DNA of 27,356 bases from a virus. The translations under genes were made by a program, and so were the position numbers. The DNA is taken from IMG/VR virus record IMGVR_UViG_3300031240_000038, positions 1 to 27,356 of that record; one strand, written 5' to 3'. The notes below the pieces were generated by a model, which was given only the letters and a program-made list of their open reading frames with translations, ran no database searches and was not told the origin of the DNA. Below, piece after piece: positions 1 through 5,556 of this stretch (within the stretch, counting starts at the first letter, position 1; each line of letters starts with the position of its first letter).

Positions 1-87
1 CGGGTCTATCACTGCTATGAGCAGTACCAGCTTTATTTCGGCCAGAAGGGACGCTACCTGACCGACGCGAACCAGTTCGGCTACTAG
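1..87 (+). CDS. partial CDS, C-terminal end of an unknown protein
   Basis: Frame 1 is open from the first base and ends at TAG 85-87, leaving 28 residues that end in NQFGY. The tail is rich in Tyr, Gln and aromatic residues and shows no recognisable motif. Its stop overlaps the strong Shine-Dalgarno of the following leader ORF. The 5' part lies outside the window, so no function can be given. Confidence 0.6.
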   Translation, partial: RVYHCYEQYQLYFGQKGRYLTDANQFGY

Positions 88-95
88 GAGGAGAC

Positions 96-137
96 ATGGA
101 AAAGAAGGCTGACCACGTGGTGAAGTGCCGTGGGTGA
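96..137 (+). CDS. 13-residue leader ORF upstream of the initiator-like gene
   Basis: ATG 96 follows a very strong Shine-Dalgarno (AGGAGGAG, 86-93) and opens a 13-codon frame, MEKKADHVVKCRG, ending at TGA 135-137. That stop lies inside the start region of the next gene (GTG 130), which itself has only a weak ribosome site. The arrangement suggests the mini-ORF loads ribosomes that then translate the winged-helix gene by coupling. It may have no product function. The short length makes coding status uncertain. Confidence 0.35.
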   Translation: MEKKADHVVKCRG

Positions 138-693
138 GTACAAGAAGATCACCAGCATGTTCGACGCGCGGTACAACATGTGCCGTGAGATCGAGGAGAC
201 CGGCAAGGTCGGGACTGCTGGGGATATCGCCGTCCTGTTCTACATGCTGTCCTCCGCGTGGTGGGGGGACAAGTTCCACAAGAAGGAAGACGGTGTGGTG
301 GACTCCAAGTTCGCCACCCAGGATGCCATCGTGAAATACACCGGCCTGTCCCGGTCGACCGTGTTCCGCAGCCTGAAGAGTCTGCGTGAAGCCGGGTGGA
401 TTCTTATGTGGCCAGCCGACGACGGCGGGTTGCAGGTGCAGGTGCTCCTAACCCCCCAGAACCGGCGTGACAGGGACCACCGAAGGAAGCTGGCAAAATC
501 TCAATCTGACACATCAAAATCTCAAATTGACACTCGCCAGTCTCAATTTGACACTGGTCAGTCTCAAATTGACACAGCGCACCACCTCTCACCTGCGGAT
601 ATGCGTCTTCTAGAACTAACGAATTCTAGAACTAACGAAGACGCTTGCGCGTCACCGTCGTTGCTTACTCACCCACCAAGGAGGCCGAAGTGA
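130..693 (+). CDS. winged-helix DNA-binding protein, candidate replication initiator (lambda O-like)
   Basis: The protein has 187 residues and starts at GTG 130. Residues about 60-100 form a winged helix-turn-helix typical of replication initiators and lambda O N-domains (ATQDAIVKYTGLSRSTVFRS, then an LREAGW wing helix). Residues about 124-149 hold four heptads of the type SQxDTxx. They are encoded by four 21-bp-spaced direct repeats that look like iterons. The C-terminus (about 150-187) is Thr/Pro/Arg-rich and probably disordered. In lambda, O binds iterons inside its own gene to open the origin; the same layout is seen here. An unknown gene sits directly after it (GTGA overlap), followed shortly by a DnaB-type helicase, as in lambda-like O-P or initiator-loader-helicase orders. 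The role in origin binding is inferred; a transcription regulator is the alternative. Confidence 0.6.
   Translation: MGEYKKITSMFDARYNMCREIEETGKVGTAGDIAVLFYMLSSAWWGDKFHKKEDGVVDSKFATQDAIVKYTGLSRSTVFRSLKSLREAGWILMWPADDGGLQVQVLLTPQNRRDRDHRRKLAKSQSDTSKSQIDTRQSQFDTGQSQIDTAHHLSPADMRLLELTNSRTNEDACASPSLLTHPPRRPK
499..575 (+). repeat. four iteron-like direct repeats, 21-bp period
   Basis: A 14-bp core, TCTCAAATTGACAC (with small variants), occurs at 499-512, 520-533, 541-554 and 562-575. The spacing is exactly 21 bp, two turns of the helix, so all copies face the same side of the DNA. The repeats lie in the coding sequence of the winged-helix gene and are A/T-rich compared with their surroundings. The pattern resembles phage and plasmid iterons bound by an initiator. 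Confidence 0.8.
603..644 (+). repeat. 16-bp perfect tandem repeat inside an 8-bp inverted repeat
   Basis: TTCTAGAACTAACGAA occurs twice back to back (608-623 and 624-639). The pair is framed by GCGTCTTC (603-610) and its reverse complement GAAGACGC (637-644). CTAGAA (610-615) pairs with TTCTAG (624-629). The block is A/T-rich in a G/C-rich genome and sits 28 bp after the last iteron, so it could be the DNA-unwinding part of an origin. No T-run follows, which argues against a terminator. Confidence 0.7.
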
Positions 694-1244
694 GTAATCG
701 CAAGAGCTGGGACAAGGAAGTCGCAGAGAAGATCAGGGACACCAGGGCAACCTCCCGTCCCTCGTACCGTCAGGACCCCCGGCACCAGGAGAGGAAGGGG
801 CCCCGCGAGTTCGACAGGAACCAGTGCCCCGCAGGATGGGACCCGGACGTCTGGTCCCTGGCCCTGCAGTTCGAGCAGTGTGCCGCCAGGGAGGGAATCC
901 AGCTCGCCGTGGGCAGGCCGATCATCTACGCCGCACTCAAGGACCGCTGCGATGACTTCCGCCAGGTTCTCTACCTCCGCAAGAAGCGGTGGTCCCTGGA
1001 CGGCAGCAACCGGAGTGCCCCGTGGCAGGAGGTTGTGTCAGCGGCGATCACCCGGCACTTCGCGCGGTACCACGAGGATGAGTACGCCGTCGACTTCTTT
1101 TGCGGGCCGGTGGTGTTCAGCGATATGATCAAGGAAGTCTGGCAGCACGGGCACAACCTGTGGATCGTACGGCAGATCGAGGAGCAGTACGGCCCGTCAG
1201 ACTACGAGCAGAGCTACGCCAAGGAGGAACCTGGCCATGAGTGA
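690..1244 (+). CDS. unknown protein between initiator and helicase; loader position
   Basis: The start is GTG 690, preceded by AAGGAGG (679-685) and overlapping the upstream stop as GTGA. The product has 184 residues, a basic N-terminal third (about residues 1-50, many Arg, Lys and Asp) and a folded, aromatic-rich remainder. No P-loop or zinc motif is visible, so it is not a DnaC-type ATPase by sequence. Its place between a lambda O-like gene and a DnaB-type helicase would suit a helicase loader such as lambda P, but this is position only. An in-frame ATG at 645 lies inside the repeat-bearing gene and has no good ribosome site. Confidence 0.75.
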   Translation: MSNRKSWDKEVAEKIRDTRATSRPSYRQDPRHQERKGPREFDRNQCPAGWDPDVWSLALQFEQCAAREGIQLAVGRPIIYAALKDRCDDFRQVLYLRKKRWSLDGSNRSAPWQEVVSAAITRHFARYHEDEYAVDFFCGPVVFSDMIKEVWQHGHNLWIVRQIEEQYGPSDYEQSYAKEEPGHE

Positions 1245-1539
1245 CACCGGATACAACTGGAACGAGTACTTCGCATCCCTCAGCACGCGGGAGCTTCACA
1301 AGGTCCGTGGTCAGTGGGTCGAGTATCGCGACGCCAATGTCCAGCACGGGGCGGCGTGGCTGGACTTCTCGTCCCGGCTCGCGGCGCTGGACGAGTACCT
1401 CCGGCCCGTCAAGTACACCGAGCGGGACGTGCAGGACCTCCTGGCGACCATCGGCCTGGCCGACCAGATCACCCCGTGGCAGCTCCGGATATTCACCCTG
1501 ATCCTGAACCACCCGGGCGAGAAGCTGACCGTTCGATGA
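1237..1539 (+). CDS. unknown 100-residue protein
   Basis: ATG 1237 overlaps the previous stop by 8 bases and follows AAGGAGGAACC. The product is mostly helical by composition, with many Leu, Glu and Arg and an amphipathic segment LLATIGLADQITPWQLRIFT near residues 69-88. No family was recognised. It belongs to the coupled run leading to the helicase. Confidence 0.75.
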   Translation: MSDTGYNWNEYFASLSTRELHKVRGQWVEYRDANVQHGAAWLDFSSRLAALDEYLRPVKYTERDVQDLLATIGLADQITPWQLRIFTLILNHPGEKLTVR

Positions 1540-1766
1540 CCGAGCGCCAGACATTCCACTGCGGCGCGGAGGTCATGCCTATTCTGCGTACGCACTGCTT
1601 GCAGGAGGAGTTCTTCCGGCAGCAGCTAGCGTTGGTGACCGGCCCGCTGTTCGGCATCGACATCTTCGAGGAGCCGGACTTCCCGGAGCACTACTTCGAG
1701 ATCCGTAAGGGCGCGGACGTACTCCTCACCGGATTCATAGAGGCAGGCAATGGATCTAGGACGTGA
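1536..1766 (+). CDS. unknown 76-residue protein
   Basis: ATG 1536 overlaps the upstream stop as ATGA, the usual coupling in this window. The product is acidic in its second half (IFEEPDFPEHYFEI). Its N-terminus holds Cys8 and Cys22, too few for an obvious zinc site. The frame extends upstream without a stop, but the ATGA junction marks the likely start. The end overlaps the helicase start by 17 bases. No function was recognised. Confidence 0.65.
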   Translation: MTERQTFHCGAEVMPILRTHCLQEEFFRQQLALVTGPLFGIDIFEEPDFPEHYFEIRKGADVLLTGFIEAGNGSRT

Positions 1767-3030
1767 GCTACTCCGCGCCGTTTTAACAGAGAAGGGCGCT
1801 CTCAAGAAGTTCCTGGACGCAGGGTTCGGGCCCGACTGGATTAACGACAAGCAGGATCTTTCCCGCGCCGCGATCTTCGGGGACTCGGACCTTGACGCCT
1901 ACCGGTTTATCCTCCGGCACTGGGAGGACTACCGTGAGGTCCCGAGCCTGAGCTTCTTCCAGCATTCCTACCCGCCCGAGTCCCTTCGCCTGCCGAAGTC
2001 CGATCTCAAGGTCGAAGAACTCCTGGCGATGGTGAAGTCCGACGTGACCCGCGTCCAACTGGAAGAGGGCGGCTCGGAATTCATCGACGCGTTCGAGTCC
2101 GGTGACCTTGAACTCGCGATCTCCAAGATGGAAGAGACCGCCCGGAAGATCCGCGCGGAGCGGACTAGCCGGAGTGTGCAGATCCCCTGGGACAGCCAGG
2201 ACTATGACCTTGAGTCCAAGCTGAACCGCAAGGAGAAGCCGGGCATTCGCACGGGTATCCCGAAGCTAGACGAGAAGTTCTCCGGCTGGCAGTCGAGCGA
2301 GATGATAACCTTCCTCGGCCGGGCTAAGGCCTGCAAGACCAGTCACTTGCTCAAGGCCGCGCTTCAGGCTCACGAGGACGGCTGGAATTCCCTCGTGGTC
2401 ACGGTGGAAATCAAGGGCGAGTCGATTGCCGAGCGGCTGGATTGCTTCGCCGCCGGGGTTGAATACGACCGGTACGTTCGCGGACGCCTGGACGAGGTTG
2501 AGAAGAAGCGCGTCCGGATGGCGAAGTCGAATCGCGGCAATGAGGAGTACCTCCACGTCATTCAGCCGACCGGGAAGTACACCATCCAGGATCTTGAGAT
2601 GGACATCGAGAGGTACCGCCCGCACGTCGTGTTCCTTGACGGCTTCTACTTCCTGATCGACAGCAAGACGGGGAAGCCCGGGTCGAACTGGGAGGGTCAC
2701 GATAACCTCGCCGCCGACCTGCACAATCTCTGCCTCCGGCATAACATCGTGATCGTCGTGACGATGCAGGTCCGGGAGAAGCAGGCGCGCGGTGGCAAGA
2801 AGGGCGACCTGGACGACAACACGATGATGGGCGGTACCGGCCTGATCATGTTCTCTGACATGGTGCTGACGCTGGACATGGACCGGGAGACCTGGCTGAA
2901 TACGATCCAGTGCTCGCGCTCCCGTACCAGGTACCTGCCCACGGTCAAGGGCACCTGGCACTGGGCGCGGTCGGAGTTCCGGGTGATGGAGAACTTCGAT
3001 GACGACGACGAAGAGGACGAGGACGAGTAA
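1750..3030 (+). CDS. replicative DNA helicase, DnaB-like (RecA fold)
   Basis: The protein has 426 residues. Residues 1-140 are a helical N-domain, followed by a DnaB-type RecA core: phosphate-binding loop GRAKACKTS at 190-198, a helicase glutamate in VVTVEIKGES (217-226), Walker B VVFLDGF (293-299), a Gln-containing motif VVTMQVREKQ, and a C-terminal region ending in a run of Asp/Glu (417-426). DnaB helicases unwind the fork as hexamers using ATP or dNTPs. The Walker A loop has Cys195 where GxxxxGK[ST] expects Gly. Primase, polymerase and SSB genes follow. The acidic tail is encoded by bases that also act as a Shine-Dalgarno for the next gene. Confidence 0.85.
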   Translation: MDLGRELLRAVLTEKGALKKFLDAGFGPDWINDKQDLSRAAIFGDSDLDAYRFILRHWEDYREVPSLSFFQHSYPPESLRLPKSDLKVEELLAMVKSDVTRVQLEEGGSEFIDAFESGDLELAISKMEETARKIRAERTSRSVQIPWDSQDYDLESKLNRKEKPGIRTGIPKLDEKFSGWQSSEMITFLGRAKACKTSHLLKAALQAHEDGWNSLVVTVEIKGESIAERLDCFAAGVEYDRYVRGRLDEVEKKRVRMAKSNRGNEEYLHVIQPTGKYTIQDLEMDIERYRPHVVFLDGFYFLIDSKTGKPGSNWEGHDNLAADLHNLCLRHNIVIVVTMQVREKQARGGKKGDLDDNTMMGGTGLIMFSDMVLTLDMDRETWLNTIQCSRSRTRYLPTVKGTWHWARSEFRVMENFDDDDEEDEDE

Positions 3031-3167
3031 TGGCTATGCACTACCACGGGACCCCCGGCGTGGTTAACCCCTGCTGGTGCGGTCGTCCGGAAAGCAAGTG
3101 GCCCAACGGAATCAAGCCCGAGCCCGGGGACCGGGACCTCCGGGTGCCACAAGACGAGGACGAGTAA
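3030..3167 (+). CDS. small unknown protein with CWC motif
   Basis: ATG 3030 shares the A of the helicase stop (TAATG), so translation is likely coupled. The product has 45 residues. A short CWCG segment (residues 15-18) is followed by many Pro, Lys and charged residues, and it ends in QDEDE. One Cys pair alone cannot form a full zinc site, though a dimer could. Too short for family recognition. Confidence 0.6.
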   Translation: MAMHYHGTPGVVNPCWCGRPESKWPNGIKPEPGDRDLRVPQDEDE

Positions 3168-3346
3168 TGGAACCACGGATAAGAGGACACATCATGGAAC
3201 CACGGATAGTCACGCGGGAGGACCAGGAGATTCTGGACCCGGTGTATGAGGAAGCCTTCAAGATCTGGGGCAACACTCCGAGGTACCGGCTGGCCTGCGA
3301 CCTGATCACCAGGGCATTCGTGCTAGGGAAGTACAGGGACGAGTAA
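3167..3346 (+). CDS. small unknown protein with duplicated start
   Basis: Two in-frame starts exist, ATG 3167 (TAATG overlap with the previous stop) and ATG 3194 (after AAGAGGACAC). Both begin the same 15-base string ATGGAACCACGGATA, so the product is 59 or 50 residues. The body is helical and charged (VTREDQEILDPVYEEAFKIW) and ends RDE. No family was recognised. Confidence 0.65.
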   Translation: MEPRIRGHIMEPRIVTREDQEILDPVYEEAFKIWGNTPRYRLACDLITRAFVLGKYRDE

Positions 3347-3510
3347 TGGAGATCATCGACGGCGAGGGGAACCTCTGGACCGACGACTCAGGTAGCAGTG
3401 AGTTCCCGTGGCGCACCGTGCGAACGGCGTCGGACTTTAACCGGGGCTACGCGAGAAGCCTTGAGTGGATTGAGGAACTGTTCGGTACCGCCGTGGTCTG
3501 GGAGGACTAA
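3346..3510 (+). CDS. small unknown acidic protein
   Basis: ATG 3346 overlaps the previous stop as TAATG and the frame ends with TAA 3508-3510, itself overlapping the next ATG. The product has 54 residues and is acidic and aromatic, with an amphipathic helix near RSLEWIEELFG (37-47). It is one of four consecutive small genes coupled between helicase and primase. Function unknown. Confidence 0.65.
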   Translation: MEIIDGEGNLWTDDSGSSEFPWRTVRTASDFNRGYARSLEWIEELFGTAVVWED

Positions 3511-3752
3511 TGTTTGAGCATGCAGCGCAGGATGCGTACATAGAGGAGCTTGAAGAGACCATCGATCATCTTTATGCCTGGCTGGTCGAGGTTGTGCATT
3601 TCCCGTTCGACTTTAACTTCGGTGACAAGCCGGAGTGGCTGAACGTTGAGAAGCTTGCACGCAAGTGGCATGAGTACGAGGGCAGCCAGGATTCGGTCGA
3701 GGACTACATTGCCACGATCTATATCGAAACATCATGGGGCCCTGATTCATGA
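3510..3752 (+). CDS. unknown 80-residue protein
   Basis: ATG 3510 uses the last base of the previous TAA, and GAGGA just upstream serves as ribosome site. The protein is rich in Glu, Trp and His, with a helical N-terminus (AYIEELEETIDHLYAWLVEV). Its stop overlaps the primase start as ATGA. No motif was recognised. Position between helicase and primase suggests a replication accessory, which is inference. Confidence 0.7.
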   Translation: MFEHAAQDAYIEELEETIDHLYAWLVEVVHFPFDFNFGDKPEWLNVEKLARKWHEYEGSQDSVEDYIATIYIETSWGPDS

Positions 3753-4708
3753 CCGAGCGGCGCGAGTTCATCCGGCGGCCGGTGCCGAGCGACGTTCCGG
3801 CTGCCCTGGACGAGCTTGGCCTGGACTATTCCATTGGCGGGGACAACGCTAAGATCCTCTGCCTGTTCCACCAGGACCATAGCCCCTCGTGCTATGTCCA
3901 CGTCGACAGTGGCGTCTTCCATTGCTTTGTCTGCGACAAGGCGGGTCAGTTCGTACAGCTCGTACAGCGCGTCAAGGGCATGTCTGAGGAGAAGGCAGCA
4001 CTCTGGTGCCAGACTCGTGCGATCGGCCGTCTCCGTGGCGCTGCGGACCGTCTGGAGCTATCCTCGCACCGAGTCGACACGACCCGCGTGATAAACGAGG
4101 CGAGCCTTGCCCTCTTCACCGCGCCACCGGAGAAAGAACTGCGGAAGCGTGGCATCGATTTCGACGCGGCCGAGTCCCTTGGCATACTATGGGACCCGAA
4201 GGAGCGCGCCTGGATTCTGCCCATGAGGGACGAGGACGGGAAGCTCGCGGGCTGGCAGGTTAAGAGGGGCCACGATGTCTGGAACTACCCGGGAGATGAC
4301 CGGAAGCGTGGAGTGGGGGGCGTCCAGAAAGCAGACTACCTATTCGGACTCCATGCCATCTCTCATGATCCTCCAGTTAGAGGCGTTCTGGTGGAAAGTC
4401 CACTCGACGTTGCTGTCTTCCGGAGTGCCGGATGCCGAAGCGCGGTCTCTAGCTACGGCGTACGTGTATCAGGTGTGCAGCTCTCTCTTCTGACGTCACA
4501 CTGTGACGAGCTTATCTTCGCGGGAGACAACGACGAGGCCGGATGGGAAATGGCCGAGCTGCTACGCAAGGAATTCAAGCGGCTGCCGCTGAGCTTCTAT
4601 AACTACGGCGAGACGAAGTGCAAGGACCCGGGCGAGCTGTGGCTGGAGGGAGAGGACATACTGTGGGGAATTCAGAACGCGACGCGGCGGATGACAGTGC
4701 GGTTCTAG
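3749..4708 (+). CDS. DNA primase, CHC2 zinc finger plus TOPRIM
   Basis: The protein has 319 residues. An N-terminal CHC2-type zinc ribbon uses Cys38, His41, Cys59 and Cys62 (LCLFHQDHSPSC, then FHCFVC). A TOPRIM domain follows, with acidic residues Glu216 (VLVESPLDVAVF) and Asp260/Asp262 (FAGDNDEAGWEMA). DnaG-type primases make RNA primers for lagging-strand synthesis. It is shorter than bacterial DnaG (about 580-640 residues) and lacks the C-terminal helicase-binding domain, as in many phage primases. The helicase is encoded separately just upstream. The start at ATG 3749 overlaps the previous stop by 4 bases. Confidence 0.85.
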   Translation: MTERREFIRRPVPSDVPAALDELGLDYSIGGDNAKILCLFHQDHSPSCYVHVDSGVFHCFVCDKAGQFVQLVQRVKGMSEEKAALWCQTRAIGRLRGAADRLELSSHRVDTTRVINEASLALFTAPPEKELRKRGIDFDAAESLGILWDPKERAWILPMRDEDGKLAGWQVKRGHDVWNYPGDDRKRGVGGVQKADYLFGLHAISHDPPVRGVLVESPLDVAVFRSAGCRSAVSSYGVRVSGVQLSLLTSHCDELIFAGDNDEAGWEMAELLRKEFKRLPLSFYNYGETKCKDPGELWLEGEDILWGIQNATRRMTVRF

Positions 4709-4920
4709 ACCACGAATGGGCCTACATGGACCTGCTGGACGACACGGGCCGCATGGTGTGGCAGGGAAGGATCTGCATAGAGGGCGAAGAGGACGTCGAC
4801 CGCATTAACGAGATCGTCCGGCCCTACCTGAACGTGTCGCTGACTGAGAACGCGGTGCATGAACTACTTTCCGTACTGCTTCAAGCAGGGTACTCGACAC
4901 GGACTAAGGGATCACGCTGA
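4663..4920 (+). CDS. unknown protein after primase, start uncertain
   Basis: The open frame ends at TGA 4918-4920. GTG 4663 has a good ribosome site (GGAGGGAGAGG about 10 bases upstream) but overlaps the primase by 46 bases. ATG 4726 would avoid the overlap but lacks a clear site. I prefer 4663, giving 85 residues. The core reads VWQGRICIEGEEDVDRINEI, suggesting a small alpha/beta fold. No family was recognised. Confidence 0.55.
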   Translation: MGNSERDAADDSAVLDHEWAYMDLLDDTGRMVWQGRICIEGEEDVDRINEIVRPYLNVSLTENAVHELLSVLLQAGYSTRTKGSR

Positions 4921-4967
4921 TGGAGACGCACTTCCTTCCGCTGACCGGTGAACATAGGTCGTGCTGA
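4920..4967 (+). CDS. 15-residue bridging mini-ORF
   Basis: ATG 4920 overlaps the preceding TGA, and the 15-codon frame (METHFLPLTGEHRSC) ends at TGA 4965-4967, overlapping the next ATG. It exactly bridges two genes by stop-start overlaps, so it may keep ribosomes moving between them rather than make a functional peptide. Evidence is context only. Confidence 0.3.
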   Translation: METHFLPLTGEHRSC

Positions 4968-5134
4968 TGTACGAATGTGACTGCTGTGGCCGGAGGAACG
5001 TAACGGCGAAGCTAAAGGGCATTGGCTACATATGTGGTGACTGCCTGGAGAGTTACCTGTACACGGGTTATGAGTCGGGGCCGCCCCCGGCGGATCATTA
5101 CCCGGTGTGCCCATTCAAGGGAGGAACAGAATGA
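4967..5134 (+). CDS. small zinc-ribbon protein
   Basis: The product has 55 residues and starts at ATG 4967. An N-terminal ECDCCG (Cys4, Cys6, Cys7) and a later YICGDC (Cys23, Cys26) together look like a treble-clef or rubredoxin-like zinc knuckle. A further Cys48 is near the end. The rest is Pro/Gly/Tyr-rich. Its TGA overlaps the next ATG. Such small ribbons in phages are often nucleic-acid or protein adaptors, but the target here is unknown. Confidence 0.65.
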   Translation: MYECDCCGRRNVTAKLKGIGYICGDCLESYLYTGYESGPPPADHYPVCPFKGGTE

Positions 5135-5556
5135 TCCGCTGGATGCTATGGGGACGGCAGTACGGTAAGACCCACCAGACACTGGAGTGGTTCCTTGGGG
5201 ACCCGGCGCACCGTGTCGTCCTGGCCATGAACGAGATCGAGGCCGAGCGCCTGCGCCGCGACCTTATGTACAGGTCACCCATGTTCGGGCATTACCCGTT
5301 CCTTCCCCTGGAGGAATGGAAGAAGCTACTGCAGAAGAACATCGTCTCCGCGAGTAAGTGGGCAACGGAGCGAGACCACACCAGGTACACCGAAGAGGAC
5401 GGGTTGTTCCTTCCACGCGTCGCGATCGATAATCTTGACTTGATACTCGACAAGCTGTTGGGTGCTGAGGTTGCCCTGGTTACCGCGACCGGTGTGAACG
5501 AGTCCCCCAAGGGCCTGCGTGTCGACCCGCAACGGATCAAGTACGACATCGACTGA
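5131..5556 (+). CDS. P-loop NTPase-like protein
   Basis: ATG 5131 follows GGAGGAACAGA, a good ribosome site; the frame runs further upstream but that part is the zinc-ribbon gene. The product has 141 residues. A phosphate-binding loop GRQYGKTHQT lies at residues 8-17 and a Walker B-like DNLDLILDKL near residues 107-116. It is small for a full motor, resembling minimal ATPase domains found beside phage helicases. It overlaps the SNF2-type helicase start by one base, so the two may work together. A terminase-like origin is less likely because no nuclease part exists. Confidence 0.7.
   Translation: MIRWMLWGRQYGKTHQTLEWFLGDPAHRVVLAMNEIEAERLRRDLMYRSPMFGHYPFLPLEEWKKLLQKNIVSASKWATERDHTRYTEEDGLFLPRVAIDNLDLILDKLLGAEVALVTATGVNESPKGLRVDPQRIKYDID

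Larger units (their letters stand above)
490..645. other. candidate phage replication origin
   Basis: This stretch combines the four 21-bp-spaced iterons with the A/T-rich tandem and inverted repeat downstream, all inside the gene of a winged-helix protein at the head of the helicase-primase block. Iterons followed by an A/T-rich unwinding region is the classic lambda-type origin order. Origin function is inferred from layout only. Confidence 0.5.

Noticed and set aside
499-575. Regular repeats as a CRISPR array
   Set aside because: Only 21-bp period with about 7-bp spacers, coding in frame; CRISPR repeats and spacers are longer.
528-575. Repeated TTGACA strings as -35 boxes
   Set aside because: No -10 sequence at 16-19 bp after any copy; iteron explanation fits the phasing better.
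603-644. Inverted repeat as a terminator
   Set aside because: Long A/T-rich loop, no T-run, and the reading frame continues through it.
2266-2961. 231-residue minus-strand ORF opposite the helicase
   Set aside because: Mirror frame of conserved helicase motifs; no own start signals.
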